From NCBI RefSeq assembly GCF_032362555.1, contig NC_083532.1:4043001-4107000 (forward strand): a stretch of DNA of 64,000 nt, given 5' to 3'. The notes under the pieces are model-generated. The model was not told where the DNA came from and made no database searches. It saw only the letters and a list, made by a program, of their open reading frames with translations. Position numbers and translations under genes: made by a program. Shown one piece after another: positions 21,601 to 27,518 of the stretch; within the stretch, counting starts at the first letter, position 1, and every line of letters begins with the position of its first letter. This DNA is from Amyelois transitella (lineage: Eukaryota; Arthropoda; Insecta; Lepidoptera; Pyralidae).

Positions 21601-21968
21601 TTAATGATATAATTGAGATTCAAATAGTGACAGGTTGCTAGCCCATCGCCTAAAAGAAGAATCCCAAGTTTATAAGCCTATACCTTAGTCGCCTTTTACG
21701 TCATCCATGGGAACGAATTGGAGTGGTCCTATTCTTTTTTTTATTGGTGCCGGGAGCCACACGGCAATTCCTGATAAATGAATATAAGTATATTATAATC
21801 CCGCAGGAGTGCGAGACGGTGCTGGTGTCGGGTCCGAACGGAACCCGGGTCCGGCTCACGGACGAGCTGGTGCGCCACCTGCCGGACAACTCCACCTACC
21901 GCCTGGAGGCCATTGAGGACAGCAAGGCGTTGTTGTTGTCTGCCACCAACTGTCAGAACGCTGTGTAA
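571..21968 (+). CDS. gem: CP2-family transcription factor gemini/TFCP2-like (5' part outside window)
   Basis: Eleven exons splice in consistent phase to 372 codons plus a stop: 571-678, 3162-3296, 4164-4283, 5236-5306, 15699-15763, 16557-16602, 17843-17933, 18522-18637, 19691-19765, 21096-21225, 21807-21968. The first three encode the end of the CP2/Grainyhead DNA-binding domain, including [20 protein letters not shown] and [14 protein letters not shown], which closely resemble TFCP2/UBP1. Exons 18522-21225 encode a SAM domain ([28 protein letters not shown]). The last two encode the C-terminal region that mediates oligomerisation in the family. CP2 proteins are nuclear sequence-specific factors that bind DNA as dimers or tetramers. 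The SAM domain separates this gene from Grainyhead itself, which lacks one. The N-terminus and promoter lie upstream of the window. Introns are full of SINE and LINE fragments. Family assignment is firm; the symbol gem follows the Drosophila orthologue and is inferred. Confidence 0.9.
707..975 (+). repeat. S265 interspersed repeat, forward
   Basis: Reference copy of a roughly 265-bp repeat found over 40 times here. The order is a head like CCGTGTGGTTCCCGGCACC, then GGATGTCGTAAAAGGCGAC, GCTAGCAACCTGTCACTA, GGCTCTGTCTACCCCGC, and a TATGTATG simple-sequence tail. It is probably a SINE; no RNA polymerase III boxes were clearly seen. Confidence 0.85.
1124..1371 (-). repeat. S265 repeat, reverse
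   Basis: Nearly full copy from the TACATACA tail to the CCGGGAACCACACGGCACC head. Confidence 0.85.
1813..3150 (+). repeat. tRNA-derived SINE (type A) split by a Helitron
   Basis: 1813-1950 has A-box-like GTGGCGTAGCGGTAGT and B-box GGTTCGAATCCC. The SINE body resumes at 3024 (TTTATTATAAAATATAG) to about 3150, exactly as in the uninterrupted copy at 29025-29270. The interruption is the Helitron at 1951-3023. Confidence 0.85.
1951..3023 (+). mobile_element. non-autonomous Helitron, 1073 bp
   Basis: Begins TCACTACATAGTATAAAAC and ends GCGGGTCAGCTAG (5' TC, 3' CTAG), inserted between A and T of the host SINE. A short hairpin CGCAA...TTGCG lies about 10 bases before the 3' end. No Rep/helicase ORF is present. 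The ends resemble the abundant lepidopteran Helitrons. Confidence 0.85.
3162..3296 (+). CDS. gem: gem exon: CP2 DNA-binding domain, part 2
   Basis: Phase-0 exon of 45 codons after AAACAG, donor GTACAT. It encodes the hallmark [20 protein letters not shown] block and ends in CQIK, the most conserved part of CP2 proteins. Confidence 0.92.
3305..3510 (+). repeat. interspersed repeat with GACGTCACATCACTTAAATC block, fragment
   Basis: Shares TAGAATAGATTTATT, GGATACAAGGTATC, TTGACGTCACATCACTTAAA and CCGCCGCTTCTTCTACACAT with copies at 19380-19660 (reverse), 22425-22505 and 50912-51180. Confidence 0.6.
3540..3835 (-). repeat. LINE reverse-transcriptase tails, two fragments
   Basis: Two adjacent reverse-oriented pieces (about 3540-3630 and 3660-3835) carry AAATCACGCCTCTTTCCCGG and TTCATGCAAACTCGTCGGTT, the complement of the coding tail seen intact at 48098-48370. 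Confidence 0.7.
3842..4127 (-). repeat. S265 repeat, reverse, with duplicated head
   Basis: Full copy. The head GGGAACCACACGGCA occurs twice in tandem (4090-4127), just upstream of a gem exon. Confidence 0.85.
4164..4283 (+). CDS. gem: gem exon: end of CP2 DNA-binding domain
   Basis: Phase-0 exon of 40 codons after TTATAG, donor GTGAGT. It contains [18 protein letters not shown] followed by a basic stretch and [14 protein letters not shown], matching the TFCP2 segment that closes the DNA-binding domain. Confidence 0.92.
4324..4530 (+). repeat. RTE-like LINE 3' end
   Basis: From ACTAGAGGCCGCCCGCGACT to the AGTAGTAGGAT end; almost identical to 16811-17024. Confidence 0.75.
4686..5208. repeat. 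back-to-back RTE-like LINE 3' ends
   Basis: The reverse-oriented end (TATAAAGCTGAAGAGTTTG) at 4686 and the forward end (CTTCAGCTTTATAATATTAG) near 5208 bracket a mosaic with GCCCGCGACTTCGTCCGCG at about 4937. Two related elements are joined. Confidence 0.65.
5236..5306 (+). CDS. gem: gem exon: proline-rich linker
   Basis: 71-base exon (ends in phase 2) after CCACCAG, donor GTAAGT. It encodes [20 protein letters not shown] and EM, the linker after the DNA-binding domain. The following intron is over 10 kb and holds the internal promoter. Confidence 0.85.
5343..5510 (+). repeat. S265 repeat, forward, partial
   Basis: Degenerate head to GCTAGCAACCTGTCACC-like block; the 3' tail is missing. Confidence 0.6.
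5755..5960 (-). repeat. S265 repeat, reverse, degenerate
   Basis: Recognisable CGTCTATAT...CAACAGTCTTGAAAA and GACATCCATGGGAAAGA blocks with an internal deletion. Confidence 0.6.
7060..7255 (+). repeat. S265 repeat, forward, 3' part
   Basis: Starts at the GGCTTGCAAACTTAGGATTC block and runs to the TGCATGTATGTA tail. Confidence 0.7.
8140..8400 (-). repeat. S265 repeat, reverse
   Basis: Near-complete copy from the ACATACAGTCACGTC tail to the GGAAACGACACGGAAACC head. Confidence 0.8.
8745..8930 (+). repeat. S265 repeat, forward, degenerate
   Basis: CTATCAACCTGTCACTATTTG and a TATGTATGTATTT tail mark a decayed 3' part. Confidence 0.55.
9600..9725 (-). repeat. S265 repeat, reverse, tail half
   Basis: Contains GGGTAGACAGAGCCAATAG and GGCCACGTTCAACTATGG; truncated beyond. 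Confidence 0.6.
11191..12132 (-). pseudogene. 5'-truncated non-LTR retrotransposon reverse transcriptase
   Basis: An open frame of about 314 codons on the minus strand, without its own proper start. It begins with [20 protein letters not shown] (RT motif) and the catalytic [10 protein letters not shown] box, then the thumb region and conserved [16 protein letters not shown] and [14 protein letters not shown] motifs typical of Jockey/CR1-like LINEs. Endonuclease and the N-terminal half of the RT are missing, cut at a stop at about 12133. It lies antisense inside a gem intron. The intact frame suggests a fairly recent truncated insertion. Confidence 0.88.
12490..12640 (+). repeat. RTE-like LINE 3' end remnant
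   Basis: ACTAGCTGCGCCCCGGTACT, GGGATAAAAAGTACCCTATA and TTTTTGCATGAAAGAGTA mark a diverged copy. Confidence 0.55.
13320..13530 (+). promoter_or_regulatory. GC-rich internal promoter candidate of gem
   Basis: A CpG-rich patch (13331-13460) stands out sharply from the AT-rich intron. It carries a CCAAT box at 13443-13447 and an arthropod-type initiator TCAGT at 13464-13468. It lies upstream of an open exon ending in a good splice donor. Interpreting it as an alternative gem promoter is inference. Confidence 0.55.
13725..13838 (+). other. upstream ORF in the alternative gem leader
   Basis: A 37-codon ORF starts at ATG 13725 and stops at 13836-13838, eight bases before the ATG at 13847. It encodes a hydrophobic, glycine-rich peptide starting [16 protein letters not shown]. 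If the leader is transcribed it could dampen or reroute initiation. Chance occurrence is also possible. Confidence 0.35.
13847..14070 (+). CDS. gem: alternative first exon of gem (DNA-binding-domain-less isoform)
   Basis: An open frame from ATG 13847, with a second in-frame ATG at 13946, runs into a strong donor (GC|GTGAGT) and ends in phase 2. The next gem exon (15699) requires exactly a phase-2 partner, because exon 5236-5306 also ends in phase 2. Splicing gives a new N-terminus ([16 protein letters not shown], then an arginine-rich helix-like stretch) joined to [12 protein letters not shown]. From 13946 the product would be 269 aa and from 13847 302 aa, keeping the SAM and C-terminal regions but lacking the whole CP2 DNA-binding domain. 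Such a protein could oligomerise with full-length gem and act as an antagonist; that role is inference. A first exon of an unrelated gene cannot be excluded. Confidence 0.55.
14575..14700 (-). repeat. S265 repeat, reverse, degenerate
   Basis: Only AGACAGAGCCAACAGTCCTG and the following block remain recognisable. Confidence 0.55.
14818..15083 (-). repeat. S265 repeat, reverse, full length
   Basis: All diagnostic blocks from the CATACATACA tail to the CCGGGAACCACACGGCAC head. Confidence 0.88.
15245..15370 (-). repeat. S265 repeat, reverse, degenerate tail half
   Basis: GGGGTAGACAGAGCCAACAT then a diverged block; head missing. Confidence 0.5.
15699..15763 (+). CDS. gem: gem exon: linker
   Basis: 65-base exon after TTGTTACAG, donor GTGAGT, in phase with 5236-5306 (TG|C) and with the alternative exon ending at 14070 (GC|C). 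It reads [20 protein letters not shown]. Confidence 0.82.
15850..16200. repeat. two S265 pieces, reverse then forward
   Basis: 15850-16080 is a reverse copy ending at TCCTATTCTTTTTTGT. 16105-16200 is a forward tail fragment with TTGAGACTGTTGGCTCTGT. Confidence 0.7.
16262..16525 (-). repeat. S265 repeat, reverse, full length
   Basis: Complete copy whose head ends about 30 bases upstream of a gem exon. Confidence 0.88.
16557..16602 (+). CDS. gem: gem exon: short linker
   Basis: 46-base exon after TTGTTACAG, donor GTGAGT. It encodes [14 protein letters not shown]. The acceptor lies about 30 bases after the head of an S265 repeat. Confidence 0.75.
16625..17024 (+). repeat. two tandem RTE-like LINE 3' ends
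   Basis: 16625-16810 (diverged, GCGACTTCTTCCGCGTG) and 16811-17024 (close to 4324-4530) lie head to tail. Confidence 0.72.
17050..17290. repeat. rearranged S265 pieces
   Basis: A forward head (GCCGTGTGGTTCTCGGCAC) and, from 17205, a reverse head half (CTTTTACGACATCCATAGG to GGGAACCACACAG) flank unrelated sequence. Confidence 0.55.
17352..17568 (+). repeat. RTE-like LINE 3' end
   Basis: From ACTAGCTGACCCGGCAAACG to CTTTATAATATTAGTGTAG. Confidence 0.65.
17632..17815 (+). repeat. LINE reverse-transcriptase tail fragment
   Basis: ATCAAATTAAGGACGTCCTG to GGCGTGATTTTATGTATG; corresponds to the C-terminal codons of the frame at 48098-48370 plus the 3' tail. Confidence 0.7.
17843..17933 (+). CDS. 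gem: gem exon: linker before SAM domain
   Basis: 91-base exon after TTTTTCACAG, donor GTACCT. It encodes [20 protein letters not shown] and [10 protein letters not shown] in the expected phase. Confidence 0.82.
18522..18637 (+). CDS. gem: gem exon: SAM domain, N-terminal half
   Basis: 116-base exon after GTGTCAG, donor GTAGGT. It encodes [20 protein letters not shown] then FSGADLLR, aligning with the TFCP2 SAM helices. Confidence 0.9.
18758..19010 (+). repeat. S265 repeat, forward, full length
   Basis: Head TGCCGTGTTGCTCCCGGCAC to GATTATATGTATGTA. Confidence 0.88.
19028..19440 (+). repeat. RTE-like LINE fragment with 103-bp triplication
   Basis: Begins ACTAGCTGTCCAGGCAAATG. A 103-bp unit starting at ATCTCTAAGGTGTATG is repeated three times (19123, 19226, 19329) with few changes. 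Confidence 0.75.
19495..19660 (-). repeat. interspersed repeat with GACGTCA block, reverse
   Basis: Contains TTGTTCCGCCGCTTCTTCTA and GATGTGACGTCAATAAGTGA in the opposite orientation to 50912-51180; it ends about 30 bases before a gem exon. Confidence 0.6.
19691..19765 (+). CDS. gem: gem exon: SAM domain, C-terminal half
   Basis: 75-base exon after TTTCAG, donor GTAAGT. It encodes [20 protein letters not shown], nearly identical to TFCP2/UBP1. Confidence 0.92.
19793..19976 (-). mobile_element. short non-autonomous Helitron remnant, 184 bp
   Basis: On the minus strand it begins TCACTAGATAGTATAAAAC and ends in GGATCGCTAG, the same termini as the 1951-3023 Helitron. It also shares the ACGCAACGGATTTTGATGCG block. 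Confidence 0.65.
20388..20508 (-). repeat. RTE-like LINE 3' end, reverse fragment
   Basis: CTGAAGACCCAGAATAACGC through TTCCCGCGGGATTGATTG to GCGGTCACTAG. Confidence 0.6.
20615..21025. repeat. S265 reverse copy followed by forward fragment
   Basis: 20615-20884 is a full reverse copy. 20925-21020 is a forward piece from GCTAGCAACCTGTCACTA to TATGTATTTATGTATG. Confidence 0.75.
21096..21225 (+). CDS. gem: gem exon: post-SAM region
   Basis: 130-base GC-rich exon after TTTGCAG, donor GTACAT. It encodes [15 protein letters not shown] and [20 protein letters not shown]. The RPRLTIYVC-like block and following helix match the CP2 C-terminal region. Confidence 0.9.
21505..21768 (-). repeat. S265 repeat, reverse, full length
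   Basis: Complete copy ending about 40 bases before the last gem exon. Confidence 0.88.
21807..21968 (+). CDS. gem: gem terminal coding exon
   Basis: Begins after CCCGCAG in phase 0 and ends at TAA 21966-21968. It encodes [20 protein letters not shown] through [12 protein letters not shown], equivalent to the QGPTGIHVLISDE end of TFCP2. Confidence 0.9.
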   Translation, partial: ECETVLVSGPNGTRVRLTDELVRHLPDNSTYRLEAIEDSKALLLSATNCQNAV

Positions 21969-22759
21969 ATGTTGACCGATTATTGAATACACACACTATA
22001 AAAGTAGACCATTCTCGAACACCTTATAACTAATGATCGGAATAGGTAGATTGAATTTGGGTCAATGAACTGAAACATATATATTAATATGGACATGCCT
22101 CCTTCCGGGATTGCGGGATTTGTAAATTATTAAGATTTTTTCCGGAACTTTTACAAGTGGAATGAAGAATATATTAGTGGTAGCTGTTTTCCCCCAACTT
22201 TGTTCACGCAAATTGTAGTCCTATGTTACCCGCGGACAATGTAGTTTACTGTAAGTGTAAGTACTTACTGAAATGGAATCCCGGAAGAGGCTTATCCATG
22301 TTATGCTTTCTATGGTAATTCATGATGCAAGTACATAAAATCAATCTACCTATTCCGATATCTGGTTATAACTTGTCCGTACCTTAAAAATGTTGCAGAA
22401 AAAAAAATTAATAACTCATAAGATAGAATAGAATTGTTTTCAAAATTGGATACAAGGTATCACTTTTGACGTCACATCAATTAAATCTAATTATATCTAC
22501 TATGATGTAAAATCGCCTCCGTGACTATTAAAATATGCTTAGTTCATTTATAACACCTAATGAGCTGTCAACATTAAAATAAATGTATGCACAAGGTGCC
22601 TGTTGACTGACCCCAGAATATGGGGAGTTGATAACTTGGAGATATTAACTGTAGTCCATTTCTTTAGTTACCGAAAAAGTGAAGAATTTTGTTATTTAAA
22701 AATTATAATTAAAAAGCTGAATGAAATTACAAATGTCCTAAATTTTTTAATATATACCT

Positions 22760-22992
22760 ACTAGCTGCCCCGGCAAACATTGTTTTGCCATATAAATAAT
22801 TTTTAAGTAATTTCTAGTTAAAAAAAAAATGTTAAGGGTGGACAACCCTTATTACTGAGGGGTATGAAAAATAAATGTCGGCCGATTCTCAGACCTTACT
22901 ACTCGATATGCTCACAAAATTTCATGCGAATCGGTCAAGCCGCTTCGTAGGAGTACAGTAACGAACATTGTGACACGAGAATTTTTTATATA
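22760..22992 (+). repeat. RTE-like LINE 3' region
   Basis: CTAGCTGCCCCGGCAAACAT and GGTCAAGCCGCTTCGTAGGA blocks; related to 4800-4930 and 19028-19120. Confidence 0.6.
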
Positions 22993-24096
22993 TATTTTAA
23001 ATTATCTTCATTGAAGCTCTTAAAGAAATGGACGTTTGCGTTTGTGGTTTATTTTTTCTAGGCTAGATTAATAAGTTGGAATGACCACGCCTACAGGGAA
23101 ACGTCATCGGTTTTTAAAAACCTGACTGAAATGTGACTGGAATTTATAATGAAAATTAGATTTTCTATATTTTTGTGCGGAGATTGTAGTCCTTTATTTT
23201 TTGAGAGACACATTAAAAATTACTAACATTGCGACTCATTGTACTAACTATTATATTTTTTTAAAACGTAAAATGTTAAGGAAATCGCCAGTGTATTAAC
23301 GGAATGGCTCTAAAAATCGGCTCACGATTATGAGAATCTTCAAGAGGAATCTTAAAAGCGAAAATGTTATATATATTTTACTATGTAAATATAATACTAT
23401 GTAATATATATATATATATATGAACACGCAAATAGAAAGAGAAGTACAATATATATATATATTATTTTGTAAAATTATAAGAGATTTTATTCCGCCATAC
23501 CACACAGCAAAAAAATGTCATTTTGTCCAACGGGCGGATGGTATCGTAAATTATATGAAAGTTGTACACAAGTAAAAAAGAATTTGTATGTCCAAAACTT
23601 GGAAAGTCTTATACAATTTTAATATTTTTCTCTGTGAATTATTATTTAGATTTATTTCTATGTTATACCCATACGTTAGGTTTTGTTAAGTATTTGATAC
23701 CATGTTAAATTGTTAATTTTAGATTACGTTAATAATTAAGAATAGTTATTAAAAAATATATATATTTAAATTACTGTGTTGTTTACAAAATGTATGTTTA
23801 ATTTGTTTGTTTCATTGCACATTTCATTGGGTTAACATTGTCAGTTATACAATTATAAATAATCAATTTGCCAATTAAATACAATACATCTGCAAAACTC
23901 ATTAAGTTCAAGAACATTTGCTGGGAAAAAATGTTTTTTACAGATGACTCATTAAAAGCTTGATGAGAATTATAGCTAACCTGTCAATGAGGGCGCTAGT
24001 TCTGCAATGTTTATAGCTACACCAAATACTTGTGTCATTTAGTGACAGTGAAATGAAAATATATTAGAATTATTTTTATGTACCAATAAAATAGCT

Positions 24097-24445
24097 GTTG
24101 TTTAGAGCGTAGGTGGTCGAATGGGTAAGGTGCCCGGTTGAAATGCGTGATGCGCAGAAAGGCACAGGTTCAAATCCCACCCCGGCCATGTACCAATGAC
24201 TGTTTTCAAAGTTATCTACATTAGTTTGAATACTAACCAAAACCTGCACATTCGGGCAACTGGATGTGTAACCATGGATCCAATACGGGTTAGGTTTACC
24301 TGCAAATGTTGCGGAGGTGAGATGGGAGTCGCTTCGTGTAAAAACCTGACTCACCCAATCCAGGGTCCATGGTCAAGGGCATACCCCGGGCTCCTCTCCA
24401 GAGTGGTGAGGATGAAACCGGAACTAAAGAATTATTTTCATGCAC
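24097..24445 (+). repeat. tRNA-derived SINE (type B)
   Basis: A-box-like GTAGGTGGTCGAATGGGTAA and B-box AGGTTCAAATCCC, then a conserved body (CAACTGGATGTGTAACCATG, GAGTCGCTTCGTGTAAAAAC) ending near GTGAGGATGAAACCGG. Related copies occur at 28820, 50085 and 61445. Confidence 0.8.
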
Positions 24446-24694
24446 CAACAAGGCAGCTATTGTTTAGCTTTAAAACTATGATTTATTGTGTGAATTTGTC
24501 TTGTTTCTATTGTGATCGTGTCAATATCTAGTAACGGTATCAATAGTATAAGTACCAACTCACAAAAAGGGTGATAATTTATTTGTTTAGGAAATTTTTA
24601 CAATATTTTTGTCGATGAAACTGAATTGAGTCCTTAGTAACATAGCGAGAAGCGAATTATAGTTTTTTTACCAGTTTTTTTTAGTTCTAAATAG

Positions 24695-24741
24695 GTCCAG
24701 TTCGCAATTGGTCCATTGCCTGGACCAATCGCGAATTGGAC
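24695..24741. repeat. imperfect palindrome with tandem TTGCGAATTGGAC motifs
   Basis: 21-base arms 24695-24715 and 24721-24741 pair at 19 positions around a 5-base loop. Variants of the same GCGAATTGGAC word repeat to about 24790. Confidence 0.7.
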
Positions 24742-25701
24742 TATTTGCGAACTGGATACTGGACAATTGGACAATTTGCGAATTGGACATAATGCGCCCG
24801 TACGGTGTAAACATGCTGTGAAAATTTCTTGTACAAATAAAAATAACCCTGTGAAAATTTTCCTTTACTTGGATATTTTGATTCTGAAGTTAATACATAA
24901 TTAAGTTGTGAGAAAGCTTATATAGGCTTTCAATTTATATTACCAAATGATATTTCTTATTTACTAGAGTAAATTAGGTTATATTTTAATTATTAAGAAG
25001 TACTTTACATTGTAAAACAATTTTGTTATGATATTTGTTGCTGTTATTCAATAAATCTATTGTAAACATACTCCTTTTTTTTGTTATAAACAAGTTAGAA
25101 TTGAATTTAAAAGCTTTTGTGTTGATTTTGGAAACTACATAATAATTTGTTCTTAAACAAAAGCGAAATTACTTTATTCTTCATATTTTTTAAGTACTGT
25201 TAGTTGTATAATATAAAATGATATTCGTATAACTTCGCGATGTGAATTCGTGTAAATGTTGACATAAAATGAATGACTAATTTTTCTATCGCGCGAAAAA
25301 CTATCGCTGTCCCGTTTGTCGTCGTAAAAAAAAGCGCAACGGCAATATTTTCTCGATAAAAACGGCGAAGGACTTCCCATGCTACGGAGGCATATGCCCT
25401 AAGTAATTCCTTAGTGTCTTCTAAAGGTTATATCAGGTGCCTTTAACAGTGCCTTTTGGAATAAGCGCTCGTTGCATAACGGAGTATTATGATATATTTT
25501 GTAAGAATATGTTAACATGTATATTATGTCTGTTATATTGCAGTGCACTGTATGTAAGAACGTAGTCAAATAAATGTATATACTAATAATATTTCTTTTT
25601 TATTTACTCTATATAAGTCTTGCTTGACTATAATTTTTAACGCCCATCTCACTAGTCCTATTGAGATGCCCCATAGTGAGATTAATGGGACAATGTTGTA
25701 C

Positions 25702-25913
25702 ATCCTTCTAATATTATAAATGTGAAAGTTTGTGAGTATATCAGGATGTCAGTATGGATGTTTGTTACTCTTTCACGCAAAAACTACTGAACCGATTACG
25801 ATGAAATTTGGTATGTAGGTAGCTGAAGACCCAGAATTACATATATGCTACTTTTTATTCCGAAGTTTCCGCGGCATTGATTCCACGCGGACAAAGTCGC
25901 GAGCGGCCTCTAT
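25702..25913 (-). repeat. RTE-like LINE 3' end, reverse
   Basis: From TCCTTCTAATATTATAAATG to GCGAGCGGCCTC. Confidence 0.75.
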
Positions 25914-26012
25914 TACATACATAAAATCACGCCTTTTTCCCGGAGGGGTAGGCAGACTACATCTTTCCACATGTCACGATCTTTGCATATTTTAGATTTA
26001 TCCACATTCATA
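25914..26012 (-). repeat. LINE reverse-transcriptase tail fragment, reverse
   Basis: AAAATCACGCCTTTTTCCCGG and CACATGTCACGATCTTTGCA blocks. Confidence 0.6.
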
Positions 26013-26176
26013 ACTTGACGATATTGTCTTAGTAAGAAAGTACAGGTGCGATACAAAGTGCAATAAAGTTTTTAATAAAATACTTACATTTATCTAATCA
26101 ATCATGGCTAACGCAAATTATTTTTACCTGATGATAGTATAGGTAATATAGATGAAGGTAATGGTTTAACTATGTC

Positions 26177-26190
26177 ATCAAAGAAACAAA
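26177..26190 (-). promoter_or_regulatory. putative histone downstream element (H2B)
   Basis: TTTGTTTCTTTGAT on the minus strand begins seven bases after the stem-loop. The H3 gene has TTTGTTTCTTGAT at nearly the same spacing (27519-27531), which suggests a shared 3'-processing element. It is not the purine-rich element usual in other animals. Confidence 0.5.
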
Positions 26191-26197
26191 CACCTTC

Positions 26198-26213
26198 AGC
26201 CCTAAAAAGGGCT
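26198..26213 (-). terminator. histone mRNA 3' stem-loop of the H2B variant
   Basis: On the minus strand the sequence is AGCCCT-TTTT-AGGGCT: a perfect 6-bp stem with a 4-base loop, 45 bases after the stop codon. This is the size, loop length and position of the SLBP-bound processing hairpin of replication-dependent histone mRNAs. Confidence 0.88.
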
Positions 26214-26258
26214 ACGTCATGAAACCCGCCGCACTGAAACGGAGAATTATATTCGTAA

Positions 26259-26654
26259 TTACGTTTGAGCAGGCGGTTTTGTCACACTATTGTGGTACAG
26301 TGTGACAGCCTTCAGCGCTTCCATGTTGGCGTGTTTGGCGAGCTCCCCCGGCAATAACAGTTTCACAGCAGACTGTATCTCCCGGCTCCCCATGGTCGTC
26401 TTCTTGCCGTGCGCCACCAGCCTCCCCGCCTCCACAGCGAACCGCTCCAGCAGGTCGTTCACCGCGTTATTCATTATCAACATAGATTTCCTCGATATCC
26501 TTATGTTTTCTGGAGCGACGCTACGCAGCAACTTGTAAATGTATATGTCGAAACTGTCGTAATTCTTTTTCTTCTTCTTCATTTTCTTGGATATAGGCTT
26601 CTCCAAGGGTTTTGCTATTGGTTTTAAAACTTTCGGAGGTTTTGAAGGCGCCAT
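26259..26654 (-). CDS. divergent histone H2B variant
   Basis: An intronless 131-aa protein with the H2B histone fold: α1 YDSFDIYIYKLL, α2 MNNAVNDLLERFAVEAGRL, L2-α3 SREIQSAVKLLLPGELAKHA. The N-tail is a lysine-proline repeat (KPP, KPI, KPL, KPI) followed by a KKKKK patch like the basic H2B repression domain. Differences from canonical H2B include one extra residue in loop L1 (VAPENIRIS). In the C-terminal helix AVTKY is AVTLY, so the ubiquitin-acceptor lysine (human K120) is leucine. A ten-residue C-terminal extension ends in KPPAQT. It is transcribed divergently from the H3 variant at 26901 and followed by a histone stem-loop 45 bases after the stop. Family is certain; a specialised germline role is speculation. 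Confidence 0.95.
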   Translation of the reverse strand: MAPSKPPKVLKPIAKPLEKPISKKMKKKKKNYDSFDIYIYKLLRSVAPENIRISRKSMLIMNNAVNDLLERFAVEAGRLVAHGKKTTMGSREIQSAVKLLLPGELAKHANMEALKAVTLYHNSVTKPPAQT

Positions 26655-26900
26655 TTTTTAATTTTTTTTATAGTATCGTATTGGAAACTTTTTGTTTTAA
26701 ATAGATTTCTTATTAGCGAAAACATTAACTGCGTGAACAAGATAATCAGCCAATAGCAAATTAAGAAGGCTCATTCCTTATATTGTGATCTTCCGCAAAA
26801 TTTCTTAATCTACCTTCAAAAATAAATATTAATAAAAAGTGGGGTTAGCTAGTTATAAAATCGCCATACAACACGACAAAACGACAGTCTGACAACAAAA
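26655..26900. promoter_or_regulatory. shared divergent H2B/H3 promoter region
   Basis: Only 246 bases separate the two start codons. A TATAAAA box at 26854-26860 lies 41 bases before the H3 ATG, and a CCAAT box is at 26750-26754 near the middle. No convincing TATA box for the H2B direction was found at a suitable distance. Confidence 0.65.
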
Positions 26901-27323
26901 ATGGCGCGAACCAAGCAAACCGCGCGCAAATCAACCGGCGGGAAAGCGCCGAGGAAGCAGCTAGCTATGAAAACCATTAAAGCATGCAGGAAGACCGCCT
27001 CCATGACCTGCGGGGGGGTCAAGAGACCGCACAGGTACCGGCCCGGCACCGTCGCGTTGAGAGAAATCAGGAGATACCAGAAGAGCACTGAGTTATTGAT
27101 GAGAAAATTGCCGTTTCAGAGGTTGGTGAGGGAAATTGCGCTTGAGTTCAAGACTGAGTTGAGAATACAAAGCTCGGCCATGATGGCGCTGCAGGAAGCC
27201 TGCGAGTCTTATTTGGTGGGCCTGTTTGAGGACACCAACCTGTGCGCGGTACATGCCAAGAGAGTTACCATCATGCCGAAAGATATTCAGCTGGCGAGAA
27301 GGATAAGAGGCGACCGCTGTTAG
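26901..27323 (+). CDS. divergent histone H3 variant with altered tail
   Basis: An intronless 140-aa H3. The first 21 tail residues are canonical ([20 protein letters not shown], keeping K4, K9, K14, K18), and the core keeps [19 protein letters not shown] and the αN/α3 helices. The tail between K23 and GGVK is [20 protein letters not shown], four residues longer than canonical. The RK pair equivalent to R26-K27 survives, but S28 becomes T and the surroundings are new. Extra cysteines lie at mature positions 28, 36 and the last residue (RGDRC). Core changes include QDF to LEF, LRF to LRI, and SAVM to SAMM. Loop 1 has no insertion, so it is not a CENP-A type. A TATA box, a short leader and a histone stem-loop 172 bases downstream suggest a functional gene. 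Confidence 0.95.
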   Translation: MARTKQTARKSTGGKAPRKQLAMKTIKACRKTASMTCGGVKRPHRYRPGTVALREIRRYQKSTELLMRKLPFQRLVREIALEFKTELRIQSSAMMALQEACESYLVGLFEDTNLCAVHAKRVTIMPKDIQLARRIRGDRC

Positions 27324-27494
27324 AAGTTACCTTAGTTTATTATCTACATTAACTTTTTTTTATCTTCGCGTAAAACCTAATGCACCCTCAGCCGTTGCGC
27401 TTAGGCGTAGGGTTTGGGTTTGAAGATTTTGTATATAGTTAAAATCTGTTTATACAAAGTTACCATTTTGTTGTTGTTTGTTGAAATATGACAA

Positions 27495-27510
27495 AGTCCT
27501 TTTCAGGACT
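27495..27510 (+). terminator. histone mRNA 3' stem-loop of the H3 variant
   Basis: AGTCCT-TTTC-AGGACT: perfect 6-bp stem with the canonical UUUC loop, preceded by CAAA and followed by GCAA. It is 172 bases after the stop codon, rather far compared with typical histone genes. Confidence 0.9.
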
Positions 27511-27518
27511 GCAATTTT

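Larger units (their letters stand above)
21969..26190 (+). other. gem 3' UTR and intergenic region
   Basis: No coding exon is recognised. Candidate poly(A) signals AATAAA occur at 25050-25055 and 25569-25574 among others; which one ends gem cannot be told from sequence. The stretch also holds RTE-like debris (22760-22990, 25702-25913), a tRNA-derived SINE (24097-24445) and an imperfect palindrome at 24695-24741. Confidence 0.5.

Noticed and set aside
26901-27323. H3 variant as a CENP-A/CenH3
   Set aside because: Loop 1 has no insertion, the αN-core is close to canonical H3, and the first 21 tail residues are standard; CenH3 tails and loop 1 diverge.
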